DNA from: Tubulanus polymorphus
Lineage: Eukaryota; Nemertea; Palaeonemertea; Tubulaniformes; Tubulanidae
Reading direction: 5' to 3'
DNA: 64,000 bases
NCBI RefSeq assembly: GCF_964204645.1
Contig: NC_134034.1
Coordinates: forward strand, 1,548,001-1,612,000
The notes below the pieces were generated by a model. The model made no database searches. It was not told where the DNA came from and saw nothing but the letters and a program-made list of their open reading frames with translations. The position numbers and the translations under genes are program-made. This document shows, piece by piece, positions 1-13,500 of this stretch. Numbering within the stretch: position 1 is the stretch's first letter; the number at the start of each line of letters is the position of its first letter.

Positions 1-2739
1 AGTGGCTCTCATAACGCTAAAAAAGCAATTGAATATTTCGAAGAAGCCACGAATACTATGAGCAGGGGTGGATTTATTTTGAGATCATGGGCTACAAACG
101 ACCCAGAACTAAGATCGTTGATAAAACAACAGGCAATGGGTGAGAATAATGAAATCGTCAATGTCGTAGGGTTACAATGGGATACGATTAGTGATACTCT
201 TCAGTTTTCAAAGGCCATAAAAGACCCAGCTATGTGCACTCAGTCTGTGGTATCTAAGCGGGAAGTTGTGAGCGTAACAGCGTCACTATTTGACCCCCTT
301 GGTCTCCTCTCGCCTGTGCATATTCAAGCTAAAATGTTTATCCAGAAATTGTGGCAATCTAAACAAACTTGGGATGAACCCTTATCTGATGAATTATCAT
401 CACTCTGGTTTGAAATACATCAGCAGTTATACGCCTGTCAACATACAGCTATACAAAGACCATATTTTGGTCAACCGACTAGTGAATGTGAACTACACAT
501 TTTTGCTGATGCCAGTCCCAATGCTTATGGGGCTGTAGCTTATCTGAAAACTGACAAATCGACTTCAATCATTATGGCAAAATCACGGGTTAAACCATTA
601 AAAGAGGTTACTATCCCTAGACTTGAATTATTGGCAGCACTGATCGCTGCACGGCTCGCGAAATTTATCCGTGATGCATTCGACAAGTCAAATTTAAGTT
701 TAACAAAATGTGTTCTTTGGTCCGATAGTCAGATCACAATACATTGGATTCGGAGTGAGAAGAAATTACCCACATTCGTCGAAAACAGAGTCCGTGAAAT
801 TCGGTCTGTCAAATTTGACATAATCAATTATTGTCCTACAAAGGACAATCCTGCTGATCTCTTGACTCGGGGCATCAATACCCAAGACTTGGATAATAGT
901 AGATTATGGTGGTTTGGACCAACTTGGCTGCCTAATGGCGATTGGCCAATTGATCGATTGAATAATTCAACTGTACTATTTTGTTCAGTAAATAATTCTG
1001 AATCGCACTCTCAACAGTGTGCAGAATTAGCTAGTACTAATTCTATCTCAGTTCTATCAACCACCGCAACTCCATCAGAACCGTCTGGAATACAAAAAGT
1101 AATAGATGTCGAGCAATTCAATTCGCTGCATAAATTACTTCGAGTCACAGCATGTGTACTACGCTTTATTTCTATTATGAAGAAGACATGTCAACCTAGA
1201 CATAATCATATTACCGTGCCAGAAATACGTTTGGCTCGTACTACGTGGGTTCGCTCTTTGCAAGATGACGAATTTTCAAATGAAATTAAATGTATTCAGA
1301 AAGGGGGACGAGGTACCCAATTGACTAAACAATTAAACCTATTCACTGATAAAGAGGGTTTAATTAGATGTGGCGGTCGTTTTCAAAACGCGAATCTTAA
1401 CTACAACGCTAAGTACCCAATATTATTGCCATCGAAGCACCCATACACAAAATTAGTAATTAGTGACGCCCATAAAATGGTTCTACACAGTGGGTTACAA
1501 TCAACTTTGTGTTACATACGTCAATCATATTGGATACCAAGAATTAGGCAAATAGTTAGCCCAATTATTAGAAAATGCTCAGTTTGCATTAGACATGATG
1601 GTAAATCATATCGTGCGCCAATCACGCCTCCGTTACCTGCCTGTAGACTAAAAGAAGCTCCACCCTTCACCATCACAGGCGTTGATTTCACTGGCCATTT
1701 ATATCATCGCACGAAACACTCAAAACAGAACAAGGCATACATATGTCTATTTACATGCGCCGTTTCCAGGGCAATACATCTGGAAATAGTCACTGATCTG
1801 ACGCCTGCTTCCTTTATGAGAGCATTTCGCAGATTTGCCAGCAGGAGGTCGTTGCCAAGTCAATTGATCTCTGATAATGGTTCAACATTTTTGTCTGCAG
1901 AAAACGATATCAAAGAAATATTCAAATCAACAAAAGTCAGAAACTTTCTGTCTAACAAACTTGTCACTTGGACATTTATACCGAAACGCGCGCCATGGTT
2001 TGGCGGATTTTATGAAAGATTAGTCGGTATAACGAAAAACACTTTGAAAAAAGTAGTTGGTCGAGCGTGTATTACCTTGGACGAATTGTCGACTCTAATT
2101 ACTGAAATAGAGGCTACAATAAACGATCGTCCTCTAACGTACATGACAAATGATGACGATGAGATCATTCCCTTAACTCCATCACATTTAATTTGTGGGA
2201 GAATGATTACTCTGTTACCTCAACCGGTAGTTGAAGAAAACGAACTAATTGATCCGAATTTTAACTTACCGCCCATCGGTTTCTCCGACGCGAAGAAACG
2301 CATGAAATACTTAGACAGTCTTTTCCAAGATTACTGGATACGGTGGCGAAATGAATATTTGCCAACCTTAAGGGAAAACCACTGTCAGACGCTAAAGCGG
2401 GGTGGCATTACGGAAAATCATGTCAAAATAGGCGATATAGTGATCGTTCATGATGACTCAAAAAAGAGAATCTTTTGGCAACTCGCTATCATTGAAGGTC
2501 TGAACAAGGGCAACGACGGTCTTGTGAGATCCGCGGTAATTCGTACTAAAAGCGGGATTACGAATAGACCCCTTAAAAAATTATACCCCTTAGAAGTCAA
2601 TTCTGATAGTGGCGAGAAAATGAATGATGAATCATCGCCTCTAATTAGTAATATTCAACCCCCAATGAAAATAAAACGAAATGCAGCATTGAACGCTAGA
2701 AATAAAATAAAAAACTGGTGTGACAAACTGGTCGACTAA
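1..2739 (+). mobile_element. BEL/Pao LTR retrotransposon, 3' part of polyprotein (RNase H, integrase), 5' end outside window
   Basis: The frame is open from the first base, so the polyprotein is cut by the window edge; the first Met at 58 is not the true start. In order it shows the end of the reverse transcriptase connection region, an RNase H of the BEL/Pao type (FADASPNAYGAV; PRLELLAAL; WSDSQ; the DNPAD end motif), an HHCC integrase zinc finger (about nt 1435-1600), an integrase core with D, D and E in GVDFTG, ISDNGS and WFGGFYERL, and the C-terminal region usual in this group (GDIVIV ... RPLKKLYPLE). The family copies itself through an RNA intermediate and integrates DNA by these activities. 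The visible 2.7 kb has no stop or frameshift, which suggests a fairly young copy. It lies upstream of an integrin gene whose first exons are missing from the window, so it may sit in an intron of that gene. Confidence 0.95.
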
Positions 2740-4591
2740 TGCACAGGTTCAGCCTAATCAGAGTATAATTCAAACTTATGTTCATAATGTTTCTTAATAT
2801 GAGTTAATTTCATTTTTGAAGATTTATAATGTTAAGAACATGTTCTTCTATGTTTTTCAATTATTAAAATGTGTAAATGACGATCACCATAGTATATATG
2901 TAAAATTTAATGTTAATTGAAATGTAAGTTGAATCTTAACAGTGAAAATCATGTATGTATACATTCAAGCACAAATTGTATTAATGTTGAAATATTATGT
3001 AATTTCCTTTCTATTATATACCTGAATATATATCGGAGTAAATGTTCTTTTTATTTCTGATATTCACATGTTTTTAATTTCAAGAATACGTCAATCAATA
3101 TTGTAATCTGTTATCTCATAATAATGCTATACAATATCCTAGTTATCATGTATACACCTATATTTTAGTTGAGACACAACGCAATGTCAAAGTTTAACGT
3201 CAAAGCTTAATGTCAATGTTTAATGTCAAAGCAATCTCAGTTTTGTGTTAAATGAAGATTAAGAGTAATGCAAACTTGATGTATCGAAGATTTAGTGATT
3301 CTGATATGAAATTGGAAATTGATTAATTTCTCATTTTTTACGTAGGCTTATTAACCTCATAGGTATTCCTAATTGATTATACATCCTATTTTTTCTTCCC
3401 GCCGCCGGGAGTGTTTCGAAAGTTCGGTTACTAAGCCGCTCATCTGGTTTGTGTTTATATATTTACTGTGGATGACATCTTGTTTATGTTTATTCTCCAT
3501 CTATGTGAAATAAAATCAGTCACTTCCAAGGTTTCGTAGTAACCAGACGTGTTGCTTCTTTCTCTCGGATCTGTCCCCTCTGGTCGAATCGAACCTTTCA
3601 CGACAAGGCTCTCTTAGTTTGCACTTTAAGGCGGCGGGGTTGAGATTCTTCGAGTTCTATCTCTCGTCCTGAATACACAGTAGTGAAACACGTCGAGGAG
3701 AGCGTGCATGGTTTATACTACGAGTCGACCGCGCGTGCTCTGTGTTACCGAAAGCATCGTCAGATTACAAATACATAGAGCTAATACTTCACAGTTTATC
3801 CAACAGTCAATCTTTATATCTGACGCAGACGATACTTGATTAAACAGGCGTCAATTCGTATAGTTTATAGTAACCTTCAAGTGACCGCGATCACGTGTTT
3901 ATGAACTCGAGATCGCGCGGACGAGAGGGTTACTCTCCGATGATGGTGGCCAGGTCCGCGACCTCCGTCTACGATTTCTGATAATATTTACTCGAACAAT
4001 TCGTGTCAGGAATACACGCAGTTCGTAGCTGTTCTTCGGGTCACGATAAGTTGAAAACGACTCGCGATCGGAATTTTAATCCTCGAAAAAAATGATCGCT
4101 ACGATCGCGATGCCGTCCCGGGGTTAAATTCCGTGAAATAAGTTTCACCTTAAAACGGTTGAATTTGAAAAGTCGAACGATCGATTTAGCCTATAAGCAA
4201 AATCACAACAATTAGAAAATGCATCCGTGAATATTATAAATACCACGACACGTATATCGCAGCTGGGCATTTAACACAATAAAGGGAAAAATGGAACAAT
4301 CTGTAGCTTTTTGTTCGATTCTGTTTTCATGGCCCACCCAGTGCTCACCCATGTCTTTTATCATTGCATTTCAACAATCCATCCTCAAGAAAACATCCAG
4401 GTCTACCTACCTTACCTTCTAAAAGATTAAATAATCAAAGTTAGATACAATTATACTTAGTTAATCTTAAAGCTGCGTAACACAGATTTATCAGACACTC
4501 AGCACACGTGTATTGATAAATTTCTCAGGCAATTGTTTTGTGATTTTCTGCTTTTCGTATTTCAAATTTCATTCTTCCTCGTTATATCTAG
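2740..4591. other. Non-coding stretch: probable 3' LTR of the BEL/Pao element followed by unassigned DNA
   Basis: No convincing exon is visible. The first part is AT-rich and directly follows the polyprotein stop, where the 3' LTR is expected; an AATAAA near 3509 could be its polyadenylation signal. The LTR limits cannot be set because the 5' LTR is outside the window. I looked for the missing 5' integrin exons (signal peptide and first beta-propeller blades) and found none with matching splice phases. Confidence 0.4.
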
Positions 4592-7500
4592 GATGGCAGA
4601 ACGCTGTTGATAGGAGCCGTTGGGAGCTGGTTTTGGCAAGGTAACTTTCTTAAAACAATAATTTTAAGAGAAAACACTATATTTTTGCACATCGAAAGAA
4701 TTGATGACACGTCAAAAGAACAGATATATTGTTCTGCACACATTCTTACTTTCGATAATTTCGGGGTTTTGTTTCCAGGTCAACTTTTTTCCAACAATTT
4801 ACTAGAAGTGTCGAAACAGCACTTGGAAACAAGGGAAGGTCATTACAGTGAAGATTACAGCTATCAAGGTATGACTTTATTTTCGGGTGCGGCTTCATCT
4901 GTCGAGCAATTATTTCAACATAATTCACCTCGTAGATTTTGTGAACTGGGTCTTGAAGTTATCCCTAGGGATAAATCCTTAACCTGGACCTGGTCTTATA
5001 GACTGGGTATCAAAGTTATCCCTAGGGATAAATCCTTAACCTGGACCTGGTTTTATAGACTGGGTATCAAAGTGATCCCTAGGGATAAATCCTTAACCTG
5101 GACCTGGTTTTATAGACTGGGTATCAAAGTCATCCCTAGGGATAAATCCTTAACCTGGTCCCGGTTTTATAGACTGGGTATCAAAGTTATCCCTAGGGAT
5201 AAATCCTTAACCTGGAGCCGGTTTTATAGACTGGGTATCAAAGTTATCCCTAGGGATAAATCCTTAAACTGGACCTGGTTTTATAGACTGGGTATCAAAG
5301 TTATCCCTAGGGACAAATCCTTAACCTGGGCCTGGTTTTATAGACTGGGTATCAAAGTTATCCCTAGGGACAAATCCTTAACCTGGGCCTGGTTTTATAG
5401 ACTGGGTATCAAAGTTATCCCTAGGGATAAATCCTTAACCTGGACCCGGTTTTATAGACTGGGTATCAAAGTTACCCCTAGGTGCAAATCCTTAACCTGG
5501 ACCCGGTTTTATAGACTGGGTATCAAAGTTATCCCTAGGGATAAATCCTTAACCTGGACCCGGTTTTATAGACTGGGTATCAAAGTTATCCCTAGGGATA
5601 AATCCTTACCCTGGACACGGTTTTATAGACTGGGTATCAAAGTTATCCCTAGGTGCAAATCCTTAACCTGGACCCGGTTTTATAGACTGGGTATCAAAGT
5701 TATCCCTAGGGATAAATCCTTAACCTGGACCCGGTTTTATAGACTGGGTATCAAAGTTACCCCTAGGGATTTCCTTTCGGTATCAGCGCCTCCTGGTTTT
5801 CATCTAAGAAAACTATTCGTACATTTTATAGGCTATTCCACCGGAATCGGCGAATTTACGTTCGACGACAAACCAGGTACGAATTCAATCGATGCTTCCT
5901 CCAATTGTATAGCAATAGATTAATTAATTCCTGATAAAATCGATATCTAACTCAATGATAATTCTGACGTATTTATACTGTTACATGTGACACGTAGCGT
6001 CGAATTTGAAATTTGTTCATGTTTGATTTTTTAACTAAATAGATTATGTGGCCGGTGTGCCCCGGGCGGATGGTCTGCTGGGTCGAGTCATGATTTATGA
6101 CCACAACATGGAATATCTTCATAACATAACAGGAGAACAGGTACGTCGCTTTTATTCGACTCTGAACCAATTGAAAAATAAGCCATCTCTCACCTTAATT
6201 GGATTAGAAGTTCACAATAGTTCATATCAATAGCAAATTTCTCAAGTGCCAATTTTAGATAGCCTATACGGACAAAAATCCGTTGTTGAAGTATGAAAAA
6301 CTTAGAAAGATTTTTGATAATGAAATTGATTTGAAAAAAAGTCATTTATACAATTTCAGTTTGGAGCATATTTTGGATATTCGATGGCTGTAGTCGATTT
6401 GAACGGAGATGGGTAAGTAGAGCTTGGTGATTCCCCATAAGTAGGACCGAGTCGCACGGCTGAATTCTGAAACTCGATTTCGTCGTAGCACCTCTGAGAT
6501 ATTCGAATTATCATTTTACGAGGCACGGTCTGAGAGATCGCGCTCAGATCGAAACGGCGAACGAACCTTTCAAAGTCCACTCATGCGCGATCTATAGATT
6601 GACCGGATAGGTCAGTTTCGGATTGTTCTGGTACAAACCAGTTTATGGCGCGTACGACAAAAGGTCACGTTATGACGTGTTGACGGCTCTGCGGACCGAG
6701 TTCTGTACACGAGAACTTTACAACGAAACGCCGATTAGCATGTTTATTTTTCCTAGGAGATTTATTCTAAACAACTACTTCAACTGTTCTAAATGTTTTC
6801 AGAGCCGATGATATAATTGTGGGGGCTCCATTTTACTCGAGTTACAAATCTGAAAATTACGACACAGGTCGAGTTTTCATTTATTACCAAAATCCGAGAG
6901 GGGTAAGTCGAACGATCAAATATTAACCCTTTCTGTGGGGTGCCGAACTTCCATCGACCTTGAAGAACTACGCCGGGTTCGAGTCCCGAGTTTCTCGCTT
7001 TTAAAACTGATCGCGGCTTCTTCGTCTATTTTTGCGCGCAGAGTCCTCAGCGTTTCTCTACGGATAACTACCACTACATCGACGGGTTCGGACACAAGTC
7101 TCGTTTCGGACAGGCGCTGACCAAACTCAACGATATCAACAGCGACGGAATAGCCGGTAAATATTTTTCTTTCAATTAATGAAATTTTTAAATATTTTTC
7201 TTAAATAACACCAATATTCCGTTATAATGATGTATATTATTTACAAGAAGTCCCACAATCAGAGAGCTGGAAAATTAGAATTTCAAAATGTTAAAATTAT
7301 TCATCGGCTGAAGATCCGAATTTTCGGTTTTCGATTTAGAACCATTTAAAGGAATGGTTTAGATTTAGAACCATTTTAAGGAATGGTTTAGATTTAGAAC
7401 CATTTTAAGGAATGGTTTGGATTTAGAACCATTTAAAGGAATGGTTTAGATTTAGAACCATTTAAAGGAATGGTTAGATTTAGAACCATTTTAAGGAATG

Positions 7501-10500
7501 GTTTAGATTTAGAACCATTTTAAGGAATGGTTTGGATTTAGAACCATTTAAAGGAATGGTTTAGATTAAGAACTATTTTAAGAAATGGTTTAGATTTAGA
7601 ACCATTTAAAGGAATGGTTTAGATTTAGATTATGAATGTTCCTTGAAAATGGTTCTTTTAGTGGAATACCGAAAATTGGGATTTGATTATAAGAAAACAT
7701 TTTGATAGTTTAACTTTTCGGTCTGCTAAATGTGGGACTTAATTCGCGAAGCAAACGTCAAACAATCCTTGATTTGAAAATATGTACTATTATTATCTTT
7801 GTAACCATATAAACATCGACCTCATCTCACAAACAACTCTATTTTATTCTACGTACAGATTTAGCAGTGACAGCCCCGTACGAGGACGAACAGGGGGTAG
7901 TGTACATTTACCACGGTTCTATCGACGGTATCATACGGGAACCGTCCCAGGTAAGCGCATAGACTTTCATCTAGAAATTTAAATGATCTTCCTTCTTGTC
8001 TATAAGATAAAATTTGATTCTACTTGTCGTGTTATAAACCCATCACGCTTGCCGGAACGAAAGCGGGGTTTCGATTTGAATCAGAAATCGAATTCCGAGT
8101 ACCAGATTGAGTCGATCTTACGGAATTTTCTGTTATAATCGAAGTACTTAATTAGACATTTCGGTCCCGGTTCATGTAAACAATCTTCCATCAAGCCTGC
8201 TCTGGCAAGCGACTGGGCAACAATGAAAATCTGATATCCACAAAACTGCGACCTTTGATATTTCAAATCTTAATTTGCTTTAATTTCTGACAATTTAGGG
8301 AATAAGTCAGGGATGAAAATTTATGGGATTTATTGAAATTTATCAGAGTTGGAAATATATAAAACAGATTTTCGCCAAAGACCTTCGAATTCGCAACTGT
8401 TGTTTTTTATTCCTAGGTGATAAAAGCCAACGATGTTTCGCCGGGTTTGAAAACGTTCGGGTTTTCAATATCTGGAGGGATTGATTTAGATGACAATCAC
8501 TACCCGGACTTATTGATCGGCGCGTACGAATCCGATAAAGCAGTCGTGCTCAGGTCAGTAACAATAACATCGAAATTCTGATTGGCGCGTAGTAATCTTA
8601 ATTTTGAATACGGTTATTGGTCAGAGTCATCCTATCTCGCCTTTGATTGGCCATATTCCAATTATATCTCGTCCCTGATTAATCAGATTCCATCTCGTCT
8701 CTGATTGGCTAGATTCAAATAACCTCGCCTCCCATTGGTCAAATTCAATTGCATACTGATTCTCTCCTCAGTGATAATTTGTCCTCTCCTGCTATTTTCT
8801 AGGTCTCGACCGATAATAAAACTAAACCCGACGATGAATTTCATTCCCGATGTGATAGACCTCGACGACGCCGATTGCGATATTGGCAACGGACGAAAAG
8901 TGACTTGGTAAGATTTTCCAAATCTCGAAAATCTCAAATTGTGTGAAAACATCAGAGGCTGGCTGCATAGTCATGACTTAGACTTAAGACCAGTCTAAGA
9001 CCAACTTAGTTCTATAGCCATTCTAACAACTTTAGACAAGTCTTAAGAGACTTATTGGTCTCAAGCGATGACTGTGCAACTGGCTCCTGTCGCACAGTCG
9101 TGACTTAAGTCAAAGAGTATATAGACCTTGAGACTAAGACCGGTCTTTTAGATTTAGCTATAGACCTAAAGTTGTTCTTAGACTGGTCTTACATCTGAGC
9201 CATGAATGTGCAACTAGCCCTGATCTAAGTGAGCCGCTAACACTTGGCCAGTTTTCAAGACGTTTCATTTTTTTCTTGTGTAGTTTAACTTTGAGGACAT
9301 GTTTGCTGTATGGAGGTATTGGTGTACCCGATCAAATAGGTGAGTGAGAACCATAAACCCCCTATGACATCATCATCATCGACAGATTACCTACAAGTGA
9401 GTTGTCCAATAAATCCTTTTCAAAGATGTGTGCCACGATCAATACACATTCCACCAGAAAAGATGGCTGACTCCACATATCCCCAAATGACATCATCGAA
9501 CTTGACCTTTGACCTCCGCTTATTAATTTGGTCTCTAGACCCTCACAATTTTAATGACAATATTTTTCACAAATCGCTCACTGTTTTTAATGTTATTTTG
9601 TTTGTTTTTTGTTTAGAGTTACATTTAGAATTAGAGTTGGATCACTTGAATTCGGACGCACCGCGTGCTTTATTCATCAACACCGAATTGAATCCACATC
9701 GAATCAACATCAGCGCTCAGTTAAACAAAGCATCGCTCTGGTGCCGCGAGGATATCGTTTATTTATCGGTAAGTAATCAACATGTTCACCAGATGTCGCT
9801 AGTGTGCAGTAGGGCATCAGCTACTGCGGCAAAAGAGGATTCCACGTGTGGCAAGTGAGGATCCACCAGGTGTCTCTAGTGTACAGTAGGGCATTAACTA
9901 CTGCGGCAATATAGGATTCCACTTGTCGTAAGTGAGGATCCACCAGGTGTCACTAGTAGAAGGTAAAATTCGTTAATTTCAAATTCGAATTGTAGAAAAC
10001 GATTCGCGATAAACTGACGCCGTTGTCGAGCAGTTTGAAATATCGTCTGGTCGAAAAGTCGAACCCGAAACCGAAAGAATTGCTGCCGATACTGGATCAG
10101 TTTCAATCCGGAACTCGTAACCTACTCGTATCCCAGGTAAGACTCGTCATTTATCAACTCCAGACTCGGTCAATAGAATTAATTTTCTCCATCTTGGATA
10201 GGATTTTTTAAAAGTCGTTCCTTTTGAAATTTTCAGGCGAGGTTTAAGACTAACTGTGGCCCCGACAATATCTGTATTCCAGATTTGGTCGTCAAAACTA
10301 AGAAGTAGGTCATTTTTACCCAGACTTCATAAATCCCCCTATGACATCATCTCCAAGTGATCTGATCGAAATTCTCGAAAAAGTTGGCCGCCTCCATAAA
10401 TCCCCCTGTGACGTCATTAGATTGCTTCAATTTGATGATGTCATAGGGGATTCATCGAAATAGCCATCTTTTCTAAAAGGGTCTCTAAGCTAAATCACTA

Positions 10501-13500
10501 TTCGGTAATTTGATGACGTCACAGTGGGGTTTGTGTAGGCAGACATCATTTCGGTTTTAAAGATCTACATTATTAATTGTAAATTGAATAAAGTAGGAAA
10601 CGAAAACCTGTTTCTTTTTTATTTCAGAATCACTAAATTTCACACAATCGGCAGCAAAGACGCCATAGAATTCGTAACGACGATTCTCAATAAACTAGAG
10701 GATGCTTACGAGGCGACCGTTTATATTAAACTGCCCCCTGGTGTCGGATATTTCAACATCGATACGAAAGAAAAGGTATTCATAATACGCGATTATCCAT
10801 TGTATTCGGAAATCTTATGCTAATTCATCGCAAAAATCGCAAATATTTACATATCGAGAGAAAAATAAAAAAGTCGCCATCTTATGAATAGCGCCGCGTA
10901 GTGGCTTTTATTGTAATCAGCAGTTGGAGTCTAAGTATCAAAATAGCGCTACATATTTAACAAAAACGTTTTTATATCTACTTGAGAATATCAAACAATA
11001 TTTGATGGAATTACAACAAGTGAAATATTGAAAATAAATTTGAGTAAATGTAGATATTGATCGATTTATGATATAATTTGAACACCGGTCACATAAAAAC
11101 CGGGTCAGACGTATATATAAAATGGCGGACGTTACGTAAGCATACTTACCTGGCACAGAGGTCCACCGTGATCTGGAAGGCGGTGCCTCTATGGCGAGGC
11201 CTGTCATTGCACAAAGACTGGTTGACCCATACGATCTCCCCAAATGTGGGAGACTCGGGTGTACAATTTCTGGTAGTGGGGGACTGCGTTCGCGCTATCC
11301 CCTCTTTACACAAGTAAAATTAATATCCTCCCGCGATACTGCTACCCGAATAATTGCGAAGTGTAGTCGAGATCTTACGTTGTATCCTGGATTGTGTATG
11401 ACAGGCTATAGATTCAAGGGATGAAAAAAGGATAAACGTTAATATAATTCACAATTTGTCACCAAGCACTGTATTATAGAAAGAGCAATGTAGATTTTCG
11501 TTTGGGCCAGCGAAAGGCCGCTGTCGCAAACACCCGGTAAAAGGAGAAGTAATACGAAGATACCAAGGGGTTACTTTAAAGCCATCTCGTAACAACTGAC
11601 CGTCAAAGCAAGGTATCCTCTGACGAATCCCAGCGCGAGAGGAATCGGGCCGAGTGTTTTTTTTTTAAACTAAATATAAGCATGGTTTGATTGATGTGAA
11701 TTTCTTGAAGATTTTTTTCCTCATTTTCTCTTCAGAAATCTGGAGTCAGTTGCGGCCTGTCCAGCATCAATAACAGTAGCTACGTAGTCTGCAGCGTCGG
11801 CAATCCGTTGATCGGCCAATCAAAATCGCAATTCACCGTTACTATGACGACGTCGCAGTTGACGGCAACGGTTGACTCTTTGAAATTTGAATTAAACGTG
11901 AACAGGTAAATCAGAACCCGGTTTTACAGACCGACATTACCTTATACCCGGGGGTTAATTCAATTCTTTTTCAATTGAGTTAACCCCACGGTTAAAGGTA
12001 AGACCAGTCTGTAAAACCTATCCCCGGTTAATTTAGATACCTTTAACCTGGGTGTCTGACTCATTTTCAATTGAGTTAACCCAACGGTTAAAGGTAAGAC
12101 CAGTCTGTAAAACCTACCCCCGGTTAATTTAGATACCTTTAACCTGGGTGTCTGACTCATTTTCAATTGAGTTAACCCAACGGTTAAAGGTAAGACCAGT
12201 CTGTAAAACCTACCCCCGGTTAATTTAGATACCTTTAACCTGGGTGTCTGACTCATTTTCAATTGAGTCTTCCCCCGTAAGTTGATATCATTCTGTAAAT
12301 CTAGATTGAGATTCTACAAAGATTTTTTAGTTTTTGTTTGAAGACTCGGTAATAATTATTGTTAAATGTTATTTTTTTTCTTTGCAGCACTAACGCGGAA
12401 AACATCAGCACGTCGGCTGACAACGCTGTCATTCTCCATATTCCAATCAGAGTCGTAGCACAGATCCAGCTGACCGGGCAAGTCAATAATACTCCAGCTG
12501 ACCGGGCAATATAGTAAAATATCGTAGCATCGGTGAACACGAATAACATTTCGTCCTTCGTGAATGCAACGCGTATGATAACTTAAGAAATGGCCTATAA
12601 AACAAAACTGAGGATGTAATAAATGTTGATATAATATGTATCATCACTTTCAAGTACCGAGTCGTTAAAAAACTAGGCCTCAACGCGTCTATCGATCTAT
12701 ATCAAAAGGACGACATAAAGTACCATGGATATGTAACATATCTCGTTTGCCTTCTTAGATGACACTTTTATAGGCCTATAATTTTTTCTATTTCATAACG
12801 ATATTTCATCAGTAAAAGAGCATTATACTTAGCTAGTCAGGATAGTCGCCATCCACGAAAATGATTCGTGCATAAATTATGTAAATTATATTTTCGAAAT
12901 GGCTGTCGTAGCAAATTTAAAGGTCTCGACTTAAAACAAACGACTGGAGTCGTGTTCATTTTATGTAATTTTTTTTATATTTATATTTTATATTTTTATA
13001 TTTATTTTTTTATATTTTTACGTTACAGGGTTTCGAACCCGGAACAACTGGTATTTAACATCACCGACGCCGCTGAGTTCGTGAAGTTACCAGCGAAATA
13101 CCTGCGAGAACGAGATGTCGGACCTGAGGTGACTCATCTGTACCAGCTGAAGAATATCGGACCCAGTTCGATCAGCCGCGCAGACGTGGAGATCCTCTGG
13201 CCAAGCATCATCTCGGAGAACAACGAACATCTGCTTTACCTGGTCGAGATGCCCAAGGTCATCAAAGGCGAAGGTCATTGCGTTGCGGAATATGTAAATC
13301 CAGAAGACATTAAGGTATTCAGCTGGGGCGCCAATTCCACAGCACCCAGTTCCTCAGTTTCGGACCAAGTTTCACACTTCTAGATCTAGTTCCGCAGTTC
13401 TTGGTTCCAGTTCCACAGGTTCTAGACCCAGTTCGACAGTTCTGGATCCAGTTCCACAGTTTTAGCCAGTTCCACAGCTCAGCGGGCAAATCCACAATCC

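Noticed and set aside
4960-5770. Homing-endonuclease link because TAGGGATAA equals half of a known meganuclease site
   Set aside because: It is a nine-base chance match arising from the unit palindrome; no endonuclease gene or intron of that kind is present.
4607-5923. A 438-codon open frame that could be called a repeat protein gene
   Set aside because: It is the integrin exons 4592-4640, 4779-4868 and 5832-5876 plus two stop-free introns. Good splice sites and integrin homology explain the ends; only the retention idea is kept as a finding.
11622-11650. Third hammerhead ribozyme at CTGACGAATCCC
   Set aside because: The second core element GAAA is missing (GAAT follows), and no cleavable stem III is visible.
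11960-12262. 100-codon repeat protein on the minus strand
   Set aside because: By-product of the 96-bp tandem repeat inside an intron on the other strand.
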